A model generated the notes under the pieces. That model had not been told where the DNA came from. It saw only the letters and a program-made list of their open reading frames with translations, and did not search any database. The position numbers and the translations under genes were made by a program. Source: Thermopolyspora sp040678635 (lineage in GTDB: Bacteria > Actinomycetota > Actinomycetes > Streptosporangiales > Streptosporangiaceae). Taken from it: a DNA stretch of 64,000 nucleotides. The DNA lies in the NCBI RefSeq assembly GCF_040678635.1, contig NZ_JBFATZ010000005.1:372001-436000 (forward strand). The letters run 5' to 3'. Positions within the stretch are counted from its first letter, which is position 1, and each line of letters opens with the position of its first letter. This document shows, piece after piece, positions 47,740-56,852 of the stretch.

Positions 47740-49272
47740 TCACAGGCCCTGGGCCAGGCGGTGGTACGCCTGGTTCCAGCGCAGTTCGGCGGCGAACCGG
47801 CGGGTCGTGGTCGCGGCGTCGATGACCAGCAGCTCGACGCCGAGCATGTCGGCCAGGTCGGTGAGCTCCTCGACGCCGACGGACGCGCTGAGCACGGTGT
47901 GGTGCGGGGCGCCGGCGATCAGCCAGGACTCGGCCGAGGTACGCAGGTCGGGGCGCGGGCGCCAGACGGCGCGGGCGACGGGGAGCCGGGGCAGCGGGTG
48001 CGGCGGCGGGACCACGTCGATCTCGTTGGCGACGAGGCGGAAGCGGTCGCCGAGGTCGGCGAGGCCGACGACGACGGCGGGGCCGGGCTCGGCGTCGAAG
48101 ACGAGCCGCACCGGGTCCTCGCGGTTGCCGATGCTCAGCGGGTGGATCTCGCACGAGGGGGTGGCGGCGGCGATCGACGGGCAGACCTCCAGCATGTGCG
48201 CGCCGAGGATGAGCTCCTCGCCCGGCACCAGGTGGTAGGTGTAGTCCTCCATGAACGAGGTGCCGCCGGGCAGCCCTTCCGACATCCGCTTGAGCGTGCG
48301 CAGCAGCACCGACGTCTTCCAGTCGCCCTCGCCGCCGAAGCCGTAGCCGTCGGCCATCAGCCGCTGTACGGCGATGCCCGGCAGCTGGCGCAGCGCGCCC
48401 AGGTCCTCGAAGTTCGTGGTGAACGCGCGGAAGCCGCCCGCGTCGAGGAAGCCGCGCAGGCCGAGCTCGATGCGGGCGGCGTAGCGCAGCGACTCGTGCC
48501 GCTCGCCCCCTGGCAGCAGCTCGGGGGCCACGCGATAGCCCTCCGCGTACTCCTTGACCAGCGCGGTCACCTCCGCGTCGGAGGTGGCGTGCACGGCGTC
48601 GGCGAGCTCGGTGACGCCGTAGGTGTTCACCGACACGCCGAAGCGCAGCTGCGCCTCCACCTTGTCGCCCTCGGTGACGGCGACGTCGCGCATGTTGTCG
48701 CCGAACCGGGCCACCTTCAGCGTGGCCAGCTCGGCCCGCCCGGCCGCGGCGCGCGCCCAGGCGGCGACGCGGGCGACCACGGCCGGGTCGCTCACGTGCC
48801 CGGCGACGGTCTTGCGCGGCACGCCGAGCCGGGACTGGATGTGGCCGAACTCGCGGTCGCCGTGCGCGGCCTGGTTGAGGTTCATGAAGTCCATGTCGAT
48901 GCTGTCCCACGGCAGCTCGACGTTCGCCTGCGTGTGCAGGTGCAGCAGGGGTTTGCGCAGCGCGTCGAGGCCGGCGATCCACATCTTCGCCGGGGAGAAC
49001 GTGTGCATCCAGGCGATCAGGCCCAGGCAGTCGTCGTCGGCGTTCGCCTCCAGGCACGCCCGGCGGATCGCGGCCGCGTCGGTGAGCACCGGCCGCCACT
49101 CGACCTCGACCGACGGCCCCGCGCCGCGCGGCCCGGCCTGGGGGCCGCCCGCGCCATCGGGGTTCAGGCCGTCGGCGAGGGCGGACGCGATGCGCCGGGA
49201 CTGCTCGGCGACCTGGCGCAGCGTCGCCTCGCCGTACAGGCCCTGGCTGCCGGTGAGGAACCAGATCTTCAA
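47740..49272 (-). CDS. araA: L-arabinose isomerase
   Basis: 510 residues from TTG 49272, which overlaps the araD stop by four bases and gives KIWFLTGSQGLYGEATL, the standard AraA N-terminus. Other conserved parts: CLGLIAWMHTFSPAKMWIAGL, LPWDSIDMDFMNLNQAAHGDREFG, GGEGDWKTSVLLRTLK and GTSFMEDYTYH. It converts L-arabinose to L-ribulose, usually with Mn2+. It is the last gene of the importer-araB-araD-araA operon. Confidence 0.96.
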   Translation of the reverse strand: MKIWFLTGSQGLYGEATLRQVAEQSRRIASALADGLNPDGAGGPQAGPRGAGPSVEVEWRPVLTDAAAIRRACLEANADDDCLGLIAWMHTFSPAKMWIAGLDALRKPLLHLHTQANVELPWDSIDMDFMNLNQAAHGDREFGHIQSRLGVPRKTVAGHVSDPAVVARVAAWARAAAGRAELATLKVARFGDNMRDVAVTEGDKVEAQLRFGVSVNTYGVTELADAVHATSDAEVTALVKEYAEGYRVAPELLPGGERHESLRYAARIELGLRGFLDAGGFRAFTTNFEDLGALRQLPGIAVQRLMADGYGFGGEGDWKTSVLLRTLKRMSEGLPGGTSFMEDYTYHLVPGEELILGAHMLEVCPSIAAATPSCEIHPLSIGNREDPVRLVFDAEPGPAVVVGLADLGDRFRLVANEIDVVPPPHPLPRLPVARAVWRPRPDLRTSAESWLIAGAPHHTVLSASVGVEELTDLADMLGVELLVIDAATTTRRFAAELRWNQAYHRLAQGL

Positions 49273-50048
49273 CGTGAACCCTTCTGTCCGTAGACGTTCT
49301 GATAGCGGTCGTACAGGTGGTCGATGTCGTCCTGCGCGATCGGCAGGGGCTCGCCGAGCTGCCTGGCCAGGTGGACGGTGCGGGCCACGTCCTCGCACAT
49401 GACGGCGGCCTTCACCGCCGCCCGCGGCGAGGCGCCGACGGTGAACACGCCGTGGTTGCGCATGAGCACCGCCGGGGAACGGTGGCCGGTGAGCAGTTCC
49501 ACGACCGCCTTGCCGATGTCGTCGCCGCCGATCAGGGCGAACGGGCCGACCGGGATCTCGCCGCCGAACTCGTCGGCCATCGCCGTCAGCACGCACGGGA
49601 TGGGCTCGCCGCGCGCCGCCCACGCCGACGCGTACGGCGAGTGGGTGTGCACCACGCCGCCGACGTCGGGCATGTGGCGGTAGACGTAGGCGTGCGCGGC
49701 GGTGTCGCTCGACGGGGCGTAATCGCCGTCCACGGGGGTGCCGTCGAGGTCGCACACGACCATGGACTCGGGGGTCAGCTCGTCGTAGGGGACGCCGCTC
49801 GGTTTGATCACGAACAGGTCCGTGCCCGGCACCCGGCCGGAGACGTTGCCCGCCGTCCAGGCGACGAGGTTGTTGCGCACCAGTTCGGCGTGCAGGCCGC
49901 AGACGACCTTTCGCAGGCGTTCGACCTCGGCGGTCGTGTCCCCTTTAAGCTTCTCGTCCACCGCGCGGCCCTCGCCGGCCGGGTGTTCCGGCGTCGCGTC
50001 CGCCTTCCGGGTGGTTCCGGCCTCCGCCAACTCGCTCTCCTCGATCAC
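49269..50048 (-). CDS. araD: L-ribulose-5-phosphate 4-epimerase
   Basis: 259 residues from GTG 50048 (AGGAGA six bases upstream; a further GTG at 50069 is also in frame). The class II aldolase fold shows TAGNVSGRVPGTDLFVIKPSGVPYDELTPE, the zinc-binding HTH in VVHTHSPYASAWAARG, and VLMRNHGVFTVGASPRAAVKAA. It converts L-ribulose 5-phosphate to D-xylulose 5-phosphate, linking arabinose to the pentose phosphate pathway. An extra N-terminal stretch of about 35 charged residues precedes the conserved fold. Confidence 0.95.
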   Translation of the reverse strand: MIEESELAEAGTTRKADATPEHPAGEGRAVDEKLKGDTTAEVERLRKVVCGLHAELVRNNLVAWTAGNVSGRVPGTDLFVIKPSGVPYDELTPESMVVCDLDGTPVDGDYAPSSDTAAHAYVYRHMPDVGGVVHTHSPYASAWAARGEPIPCVLTAMADEFGGEIPVGPFALIGGDDIGKAVVELLTGHRSPAVLMRNHGVFTVGASPRAAVKAAVMCEDVARTVHLARQLGEPLPIAQDDIDHLYDRYQNVYGQKGSR

Positions 50049-50109
50049 GTGGTCATCTCCTGGTCGCACCGGTCGCCGGATCGCCGCCTCATCGGCCCGC
50101 GTCGTCCCG

Positions 50110-51759
50110 TCACGCGGTCGCCTCGTTTCTGATCGCGCGCAGCCGGTGCAGCATCGCGCCGTCGGCGAAGTGGTCGTGCAGCCTGCGGTACTCGGCGTAC
50201 AGGCGGTCGTAGGCGTCGGCCCGCGCCGGGTCGGGCAGGTACGCGCCGGGGGTGCGTTTGCCCATCGCGGCGGCGGCCTCGACGATGGACGGGTACGCCC
50301 CGGCGGCGACGGCCGCGTGGATCGCCGAGCCGAGCGCCGGGCCCTGGTCGGAGCCGATCGCCGAGAGCGGGCGGCGCAGCACGTCGGCGTAGACCTGCAT
50401 GAGGAAGCGGTTCTTCAGCAGGCCGCCCGCGACGATGAACTCCTCCACCGGCACGCCGGACGCCTCGAACGTCTCCACGATCACGCGGGCGCCGAACGCG
50501 GTCGCCTCGATCAGCGCGCGGTAGACGTCCTCGGGGCGGGTGGCAAGGGTCTGGCCGACGATGACGCCGGACAGGTCGTGGTCGACGAGCACCGAGCGGT
50601 TGCCGTTGTGCCAGTCGAGCGCCACCAGGCCGTGCGCGCCGACGGCCTGCCGCTCGGCGAGCGAGGTGAGGTGTTCGTGCACGGACACGCCGAGGGCGTC
50701 GGCGCGTTCGGTGTAGGCGGCGGGGACGCAGGTGTCGGCGAACCAGGCGAAGATGTCGCCCACGCCCGACTGGCCCGCCTCGTACCCCCACAGGCCGGGC
50801 ACGATGCCGTCGCGTACCACGCCGCACATGCCGGGCACCTCGGCCAGCCTGTCCGACGGCATCACGTGGCAGGTCGAGGTGCCCATGATGGCGACCATCT
50901 GGCCGGGCCGTACGGCGTCCGCCGCGGCGGCGGTGACGTGGGCGTCCACGTTGCCGACGGCGACCGCGATGCCCTCGGGGAGGCGGGTCCACTCGGCGGC
51001 CTCGGCGGTGAGGCGGCCGGCGAGCCCGCCGAGCGGGGCCGGGTCGTGGCCGAGTTTGGCGGTGAATCCGGCGAAGGCGGGGTTGAGCTCGGCGAGGAAG
51101 CCGTCGCCGGGGTAGCGTCCGTCCTGGTAGACGCCCTTGTATCCGGCGGTGCAGATGTTGCGGGTCTCCACGCCGATGAGCCGCCAGATGATCCAGTCGG
51201 CGGCCTCGATCCAGCGTTCGGCCAGGTGGTAGAGCTCCGGGTCCTCCTCAAGGAGCTGCAGGCCCTTGGCGAACTCCCACTCGGCGGAGATCTTCCCGCC
51301 GTAGCGGGGCAGCCAGCTCTCGCCGCGCCGGGCGGCCAGGGCGTTGATCCGGTCGGCGTGCGGCTGGGCGGCGTGGTGTTTCCACAGCTTGGGCCAGGCG
51401 TGCGGCCGGTCCGGGTACGCCTCGCACAGCGGCGTGCCGTCGGCGGTCGCGGGCAGCACCGTGCAGGCGGTGAAGTCGGTGCCGATGCCGATCACGTCGG
51501 ACGCGGGCACCCCGGCGACGGCGAGCGCCTTGGGGACGGCGACGCGCAGCACGTCGATCCAGTCGCCGGGGGCCTGCAGCGCCCAGTCGGGGCCGAGCCG
51601 TACGCCGCCGGGAAGCTCGACGTCGATGACGCCGTGGGCGTACTCGTGCACGGCCGCGCCCAGCTCGGCGCCGTCGCGCACCCGCACCACCACGGCGCGG
51701 CCGGACAGCGTCCCGAAGTCGACGCCGACCACGTACCGATCCGGTTGGTTCGCGTTCAC
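50110..51759 (-). CDS. araB: Ribulokinase
   Basis: 549 residues. The FGGY kinase motifs are present: YVVGVDFGTLSGRAVVVRV at the start, DFTACTVLP, WPKLWKHHAAQPHADRIN, SAEWEFAKGLQLLEEDPELY, and the C-terminal FIVAGGLLKNRFLMQVYADVLRRPL. This subgroup phosphorylates L-ribulose with ATP. The gene follows the permease genes by 18 bp and precedes araD, consistent with a single transcript. Confidence 0.95.
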   Translation of the reverse strand: MNANQPDRYVVGVDFGTLSGRAVVVRVRDGAELGAAVHEYAHGVIDVELPGGVRLGPDWALQAPGDWIDVLRVAVPKALAVAGVPASDVIGIGTDFTACTVLPATADGTPLCEAYPDRPHAWPKLWKHHAAQPHADRINALAARRGESWLPRYGGKISAEWEFAKGLQLLEEDPELYHLAERWIEAADWIIWRLIGVETRNICTAGYKGVYQDGRYPGDGFLAELNPAFAGFTAKLGHDPAPLGGLAGRLTAEAAEWTRLPEGIAVAVGNVDAHVTAAAADAVRPGQMVAIMGTSTCHVMPSDRLAEVPGMCGVVRDGIVPGLWGYEAGQSGVGDIFAWFADTCVPAAYTERADALGVSVHEHLTSLAERQAVGAHGLVALDWHNGNRSVLVDHDLSGVIVGQTLATRPEDVYRALIEATAFGARVIVETFEASGVPVEEFIVAGGLLKNRFLMQVYADVLRRPLSAIGSDQGPALGSAIHAAVAAGAYPSIVEAAAAMGKRTPGAYLPDPARADAYDRLYAEYRRLHDHFADGAMLHRLRAIRNEATA

Positions 51760-51777
51760 ATCACACTCCCGAGTGAG

Positions 51778-52773
51778 TCACCGGCGGCGGGCGACGATGA
51801 GGCGTTGCAGCAGGATGAAGGCGAACAGCAGCAGGCCGATGAAGATCTTGGTCCACCAGGAGCTGAGGGTGCCCTCGAAGCTGATGAAGGTCTGGGTGAG
51901 GCCGAGCACGAGCACGCCGAGCACGGTGCCGAGCAGGTAGCCCGAGCCGCCGGTGAGCAGCGTGCCGCCGATGACGACGGCGGCGATGGCGTCCAGCTCC
52001 ATGCCGACGGCGTGCAGGCCGTACCCGGACAGCATGTAAAACGACAGCAGCACCCCGCCGAGCGCCGAGCAGAACCCGCTGATCGTGTAGACCGCGATCT
52101 TCGTGCGGGCCACGGGCAGGCCCATGAGCAGCGCGGACTGCTCGCTGCCGCCGACCGCGTAGACCGAGCGGCCGAACCGGGTGAAATGCAGCGTGTACGC
52201 CGCAGCCAGCACCACCAGCGCGGCGATCACGACGCCGGGCGACATCCACAGCTCGGGCCCCAGGTCGATCCTGGTCTGCGCGAAGCCGCTGAAGACGGGG
52301 TTGTCGATCGGGATGGAGTCGGTGCCGATCGTGTAGCACAGGCCGCGGGCGAGGAACATCCCGGCCAGGGTGACGATGAACGGCTGGATCTCGAAGTACT
52401 GGATGATCGCCCCCATGCCGAGGCCGAGCGCCGAGCCGACGACCAGCACGAGCAGGATCACCGCCGGGGCGGACCAGCCGTCCCGCAGCAGGGTCGCGGC
52501 GATCATCGTGGAGAGCGCCACCACCGACCCCACCGACAGGTCGATGCCCCCGGCGAGGATCACGAACGTCATGCCGACCGCGACCACCAGCAGGAAGGCG
52601 TTGTCGATGAAGACGTTGATGATGATCTGGCCGGTGGCGAACCCCTCGTAGCGCAGGCCCCCGACGGCGAACATCGCCACGAACAGGCCCGCGGTCACCA
52701 GCACGGGGACGTACGCGCGCGGGATCCGCGGCAGCGTGCCGCGCCGCGCGGCGGTGGTGCCGGAGGCGGTCAT
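51778..52773 (-). CDS. Sugar ABC transporter permease (YjfF-like)
   Basis: 331 residues, about eight to ten membrane helices of the ribose-type (BPD_transp_2) family. Recognisable segments are FVILAGGIDLSVGSVVALSTMIAA, the EAA-like loop with GRSVYAVGGSEQSALLMGLPVART, and AVVIGGTLLTGGSGYLLGTVLGVLVLGL. It is the second permease of the YtfQRT-YjfF-type importer, which in E. coli carries galactofuranose. Location with araBAD suggests L-arabinose (furanose form) here. Confidence 0.92.
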   Translation of the reverse strand: MTASGTTAARRGTLPRIPRAYVPVLVTAGLFVAMFAVGGLRYEGFATGQIIINVFIDNAFLLVVAVGMTFVILAGGIDLSVGSVVALSTMIAATLLRDGWSAPAVILLVLVVGSALGLGMGAIIQYFEIQPFIVTLAGMFLARGLCYTIGTDSIPIDNPVFSGFAQTRIDLGPELWMSPGVVIAALVVLAAAYTLHFTRFGRSVYAVGGSEQSALLMGLPVARTKIAVYTISGFCSALGGVLLSFYMLSGYGLHAVGMELDAIAAVVIGGTLLTGGSGYLLGTVLGVLVLGLTQTFISFEGTLSSWWTKIFIGLLLFAFILLQRLIVARRR

Positions 52774-54023
52774 CGCCCGCTCACCGCCCTTCCTCTCGTC
52801 TCATCGGGGTCCGCCGCGCCATCGGATCCGTCCGAGCGGGCGCCCGGCGTCTCTGCGGCCCGGTCGTCGGCGTGATCGTCCGCGCCGACGCGCTCGTCTT
52901 CGCGTTCCTCCGGACGGGCGACGGTCCGGCCCTCGTCCGACCGATCGTCCGCGTGGATTCCGACGTAGCCCTCGTCATCCGGTTGCGGAGGCGGCGCCGG
53001 CCGGGCACGCCGCCCGAAGGCCCTGCGGCGGAACGCCGGGGACTGCAGCAGGCAGACGATCGTCACCACCAGCGCCTTGAACAGCAGCGTCGTCTCCGGC
53101 GGCACCCCGATCGAGTAGATCGTCGTGGTGAGCGTCTGGATGATCAGCGCCCCCAGCACGGTGCCGCTCAGCGAGAACCGGCCGCCCGACAGCGATGTGC
53201 CGCCGATGACGACGGCGAGGATGGCGTCGAGCTCGATCCACAGCCCGGCGTTGTTGCCGTCCGCGCTCGACACGTTCGAGCTGATCATCAGCCCGGCGAC
53301 GCCCGCGCACAGCGCGCAGAAGGCGTACACGACGATCAGCACGCCGCGCGAGCGGATGCCCGACAGCCGGCTCGCCTCGGCGTTGCCGCCCACCGCCTCG
53401 ATGAACATGCCGAGCGCCAGCCTCCGGGTGAGGAACGCGGTCAGCGCCACCAGCGCGGCCACCACCAGCACCCCGAACGGCAGGGTCAGCCAGTAGCCGC
53501 CCCCGATCAGCTTGTACGGCACGCTGTTGATCGTGATGATCTGCCCGTCCGTGATCAGCTGGGCGAGGCCGCGCCCGGCGACCATCAGGATCAGCGTCGC
53601 GATGATCGGCTGGATCCCGACCACGGCGACGAGCACCCCGTTCCACGCGCCGAGCAGCACGGCGAGCCCCAGGGCGAGCCCGACCGCCGACAGCACCCCG
53701 CCGACCGCGTTCTGGTCGGGCAGGCCGCTGATCCGCAGGCAGGCCAGCGCCCCGGCGATCGCCACCACCGAGCCGACCGACAGGTCGATGCCGCCGGTGG
53801 CGATGACGAGCGTCATGCCGAGCGCGACCAGGATGAGCGGGGCGCCGAACCGGGCGATGTCCACCAGGCTGCCGTAGAGGTGCCCCTCCTTCATCTCGAC
53901 GCCGAGGAAGCCGTCGGTGAAGGCGACGTTGAGCGCGAGCAGCCCGGCCAGGGCGATCGACGGCCAGAACAGGCGGTGCCGTACCGCCGCCGCGAGCACC
54001 GGTGAGGAGGAGGCGAGGGTCAT
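52770..54023 (-). CDS. Sugar ABC transporter permease (YtfT-like) with a long charged tail
   Basis: 417 residues. The membrane part (about 1-330) has VIATGGIDLSVGSVVAIAGALA, AIILIVG-type helices and AVVIGGTSLSGGRFSLSGTVLGALI, the ribose-type permease signature. The last 85 residues are hydrophilic, rich in Asp/Glu/Arg/His (for example DDHADDRAAETPG), which is not usual for the family and looks disordered. The end overlaps the yjfF-like start by four bases. Confidence 0.9.
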   Translation of the reverse strand: MTLASSSPVLAAAVRHRLFWPSIALAGLLALNVAFTDGFLGVEMKEGHLYGSLVDIARFGAPLILVALGMTLVIATGGIDLSVGSVVAIAGALACLRISGLPDQNAVGGVLSAVGLALGLAVLLGAWNGVLVAVVGIQPIIATLILMVAGRGLAQLITDGQIITINSVPYKLIGGGYWLTLPFGVLVVAALVALTAFLTRRLALGMFIEAVGGNAEASRLSGIRSRGVLIVVYAFCALCAGVAGLMISSNVSSADGNNAGLWIELDAILAVVIGGTSLSGGRFSLSGTVLGALIIQTLTTTIYSIGVPPETTLLFKALVVTIVCLLQSPAFRRRAFGRRARPAPPPQPDDEGYVGIHADDRSDEGRTVARPEEREDERVGADDHADDRAAETPGARSDGSDGAADPDETRGRAVSGR

Positions 54024-55543
54024 GACGGCGCTCCGCTCGCGATCTTGTGCATGAGGACGTCGGTGGTGAGGGCGTCGTCGTTGTCGAGCCGGGCGACGAG
54101 CGCGCGGTCGCGCAGCACCCCCACCTGGTGGCTGAGCCGCAGCACCTCCTCCAGTTCGGCGGAGATGAACAGCACGGCCATGCCGCCGTCGGAGAGCTCG
54201 GCGACCAACCGCTGGATCTCGGCCTTGGCCCCGACGTCGATGCCCCGGGTGGGCTCGTCGAGGATGAGCAGCCGCGGCTCCATGATCAGCCAGCGGGCGA
54301 GCAGCACCTTCTGCTGGTTGCCGCCCGACAGGGTGCCCACCGGCTGGTCGGGATCGCCGGGCCGGATGTTCAGCGCGGCGATGTACTTGGCGACCAGCTC
54401 GTCCTGGCGGCGGCGCGGCAGCGGACGGCTCCAGCCGCGCGCCGCCTGCAGCGCCAGGACGATGTTCTCCCGCGCGCTGAGCTCGTCGACGAGCCCCTCG
54501 GCCCGCCGGTTCTCCGGGCAGAACGCGATCTTCCGGCCGGTCGCGGCCCGGGGCGTGCGCAGCGTCACCCGCTCGCCGCCGACCCGCACCGTGCCCTCGT
54601 CGGCGTGGTCGGCGCCGAACAGCAGCCGGGCGAGCTCGGTGCGGCCGGACCCGAGCAGACCGGCGAGCCCGACCACCTCCCCCTCCCGGATCGTCAGCGT
54701 GAACGGCCGGATCGACCCGGTACGGCCCAGCCCCTCGGCCTCGACCAGCGGCGGCGCGGCGTCCCCGGCGGGACGGACGTGCGGCTTGCCCTCCAGCTCC
54801 TCCAGGTCGGCGAGCTCACGGCCGATCATCTTGGCGACCAGCTCGACCTTGGGCAGCTCCCGGGTGAGGTACTCGCCGACGAGCCTGCCGTTGCGCAGGA
54901 TCGTCATCCGGTCCGACACCTCGTAGACCTGGTCGAGGAAGTGCGAGACGAACAGGATCGCGATGCCCTCGTCCCGCAGCCGGCGCATCACCCGGAACAA
55001 CTGCTCGACCTCGCCGGCGTCGAGGCTGGAGGTCGGCTCGTCCAGGATCAGCACCCGGGCCTCGATGTCGACCGCGCGGGCGATCGCCACCATCTGCTGT
55101 ACGGCCGGGGAGCAGGCCGACAGCGGCGTCGAGACGTCCACGTCCAGTTCCAGGCGGCCCATCAGCTCGGCGGCCCGGCGGCGCATGGCCCGCCACCGGA
55201 TGAAGCCGAACCGGGTGCGCTGACGTCCGGCGAAGATGTTCTCCGCCACCGACAGGTTCGGGCACAGGTTGATCTCCTGGTAGACCGTGCTGATCCCGGC
55301 CTGCTGCGCGGCGAGCGGGCTGGAGAAGGCGACGGGCCGCCCGGCCAGCTCGACGGTGCCCTCGTCGACGCCGTACACGCCGGTGAGGACCTTGATCAGC
55401 GTCGACTTCCCCGCGCCGTTCTCCCCCATGAGGGCGTGCACCTCGCCCGGCAGCAGCCGGAAGTCGACGCCGTCCAGCGCCTTGACGCCGGGAAAGTGCT
55501 TGCCGATCCCGCGCATCCGCACGATCGGCTCGGCTGCGGCCAT
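54020..55543 (-). CDS. Sugar ABC transporter ATP-binding protein (YtfR-like)
   Basis: 507 residues, two fused ABC domains. The first has ALMGENGAGKSTLIKVL and VLILDEPTSSLD. The second has a degenerate Walker A (GLAGLLGSGRTELARLL) and LSGGNQQKVLLARWLIMEPRLLILDEPTRGIDVGAK. This is the standard double-ATPase of pentose/galactofuranose importers. It overlaps the ytfT-like gene by four bases. 274 bases separate it from the upstream binding-protein gene. Confidence 0.95.
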   Translation of the reverse strand: MAAAEPIVRMRGIGKHFPGVKALDGVDFRLLPGEVHALMGENGAGKSTLIKVLTGVYGVDEGTVELAGRPVAFSSPLAAQQAGISTVYQEINLCPNLSVAENIFAGRQRTRFGFIRWRAMRRRAAELMGRLELDVDVSTPLSACSPAVQQMVAIARAVDIEARVLILDEPTSSLDAGEVEQLFRVMRRLRDEGIAILFVSHFLDQVYEVSDRMTILRNGRLVGEYLTRELPKVELVAKMIGRELADLEELEGKPHVRPAGDAAPPLVEAEGLGRTGSIRPFTLTIREGEVVGLAGLLGSGRTELARLLFGADHADEGTVRVGGERVTLRTPRAATGRKIAFCPENRRAEGLVDELSARENIVLALQAARGWSRPLPRRRQDELVAKYIAALNIRPGDPDQPVGTLSGGNQQKVLLARWLIMEPRLLILDEPTRGIDVGAKAEIQRLVAELSDGGMAVLFISAELEEVLRLSHQVGVLRDRALVARLDNDDALTTDVLMHKIASGAPS

Positions 55544-55558
55544 GCGGCCTTTCCTCTC

Positions 55559-55625
55559 TGGTCGTGGTCTTGGTCGTGGTCGTGTCTGGTCGTGTCTGGT
55601 CTGGTTGTGTCTGGTGGTGGCCGTC
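55559..55625. repeat. Short TGGTCGTG-type microsatellite
   Basis: The units GGTCGTGGTC, GGTCGTGTCT and close variants are repeated about seven times just upstream of the ytfR-like gene. The stretch contains no frame with coding character. It separates the hairpin from the ribosome-binding site. Confidence 0.6.
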
Positions 55626-55752
55626 GCGAACGTCCGGTCGGTCCGGCACCGCCCGTTCGGCGCCGGACCGTACCGCTCGTCCCCTCACCCGTCCGGCGCC
55701 GGGAGACCGTCGCGGTGGGCGATGTCGCGGGAGTGCCGGCGGGGACTCGACC

Positions 55753-55785
55753 GGCGGAGCCGGGGACGTCCGAGACGGCTCCGCC
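55753..55785 (-). terminator. Intercistronic hairpin after the sugar-binding protein gene
   Basis: GGCGGAGCCG (55753-55762) and CGGCTCCGCC (55776-55785), a perfect 10-bp stem with a 13-base loop, lies 32 bases beyond the binding-protein stop. Such hairpins commonly limit read-through or protect the upstream mRNA, giving an excess of binding protein over transporter. Part of the loop repeats GGACGTC-type sequence found nearby. Confidence 0.6.
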
Positions 55786-55817
55786 GCGTCACGACGTCGA
55801 GGTCGGTGACGTCGAGG

Positions 55818-56807
55818 TCAGTACTGGCGGCTGGAGAGGACCTGTTTGGCCTGCTCCTGGGTGAAGGTGGTCTCCTCGGTGACGACGCGGGCCGGCACCT
55901 GCTCGCCCGCGACCACCTTCTTGGCGAGGTCCATGAGCTGGGGGCCGAGCAGCGGGCTGCACTCCACGATGAAGTTGATCTTGCCGTCGGCGAGGGCCTG
56001 CATGCCGTCCTTCACCGCGTCGACCGTGATGATCTTGATGTCCTTGCCGGGCACCTTGCCCGCGCCCTCGATCGCCTCGATCGCGCCGAGCCCCATGTCG
56101 TCGTTGTGCGCGTACAGCACGTCGATGTCCGGGTTGGACTTCAGGAACGCCTCCATGACCTCCTTGCCCTTGGCCCGGGTGAAGTCGCCGGTCTGCGAAG
56201 CGATGATCTTGAACTTCGGGTCCGCCTGGATGACCTCGGCGAAGCCGGCCTTGCGGTCGTTGGCCGGGGCCGATCCCGTGGTGCCCTGCAGTTCGACGAT
56301 GTTGACCGTCTCGGTGGAGTCCTTGTACTCCTCCACCAGCCACTGACCGGCCTTCTTCCCCTCCTCGACGAAGTCCGAGCCGAGGAAGGTCTTGTAGAGG
56401 CTGGTGTCCTTGGAGTCCACCGCCCGGTCGGTGAGGATCACCGGGATCTTCGCGTTCTTCGCCTCCACCAGCACGGGGTCCCAGCCCGACTCCACCACGG
56501 GCGAGAACGCGATCACGTCCACGCGCTGCTGGATGAACGAGCGGATCGCCTTGATCTGGTTCTCCTGCTTCTGCTGGGCGTCGGAGAACTTCAGCTCGAT
56601 CCCGGCCTTGGCGGCCGCCTCCTGCACCGACTTGGTGTTCGCGGTACGCCAGCCGCTCTCGGCGCCGACCTGCGAGAAGCCCATGACGATCTTGCCATCG
56701 CCGCCCCCGGCCGCCGCGCCTCCCTGGCCGCCCGAGCCTCCGCCGCCGCACGCGGCCACCGTCACGGCGAGCGCGCCGATCAGGATGAGCCCTGAGAACC
56801 TCTTCAT
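55818..56807 (-). CDS. Sugar ABC transporter substrate-binding protein (YtfQ-like)
   Basis: 329 residues. A lipoprotein signal (LILIGALAVTVAACGGGG) is followed by the periplasmic-binding protein fold with KIVMGFSQVGAESGWRTANTKSVQEAA, typical of YtfQ, and later VLYAHNDDMGLGAIEAIEGAG. YtfQ homologues bind furanose sugars. With araBAD downstream the ligand is probably L-arabinose. It is the first gene of the transporter-ara operon. A hairpin (56834-56852) separates it from the upstream LacI gene. Confidence 0.93.
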   Translation of the reverse strand: MKRFSGLILIGALAVTVAACGGGGSGGQGGAAAGGGDGKIVMGFSQVGAESGWRTANTKSVQEAAAKAGIELKFSDAQQKQENQIKAIRSFIQQRVDVIAFSPVVESGWDPVLVEAKNAKIPVILTDRAVDSKDTSLYKTFLGSDFVEEGKKAGQWLVEEYKDSTETVNIVELQGTTGSAPANDRKAGFAEVIQADPKFKIIASQTGDFTRAKGKEVMEAFLKSNPDIDVLYAHNDDMGLGAIEAIEGAGKVPGKDIKIITVDAVKDGMQALADGKINFIVECSPLLGPQLMDLAKKVVAGEQVPARVVTEETTFTQEQAKQVLSSRQY

Positions 56808-56833
56808 CTGGGGGGTGTCCTTTCTTTTCGCTG

Positions 56834-56852
56834 ACGCCGGGACCGCCGGCGT
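56834..56852 (-). terminator. Hairpin between the LacI regulator and the importer operon
   Basis: ACGCCGG (56834-56840), loop GACCG, CCGGCGT (56846-56852) begins one base after the lacI stop codon in the direction of transcription. It may partly terminate the regulator transcript, or process a longer one reaching into the transporter genes. No separate operator was seen in this 45-base gap. Confidence 0.5.

Noticed and set aside
49804..52875. Plus-strand open frame of over 1000 codons opposite araB and the permeases
   Set aside because: It is antisense to well-supported genes, has no recognisable domain and an abnormal composition (Gly/Arg/His-rich). Long shadow frames are expected at this GC content.
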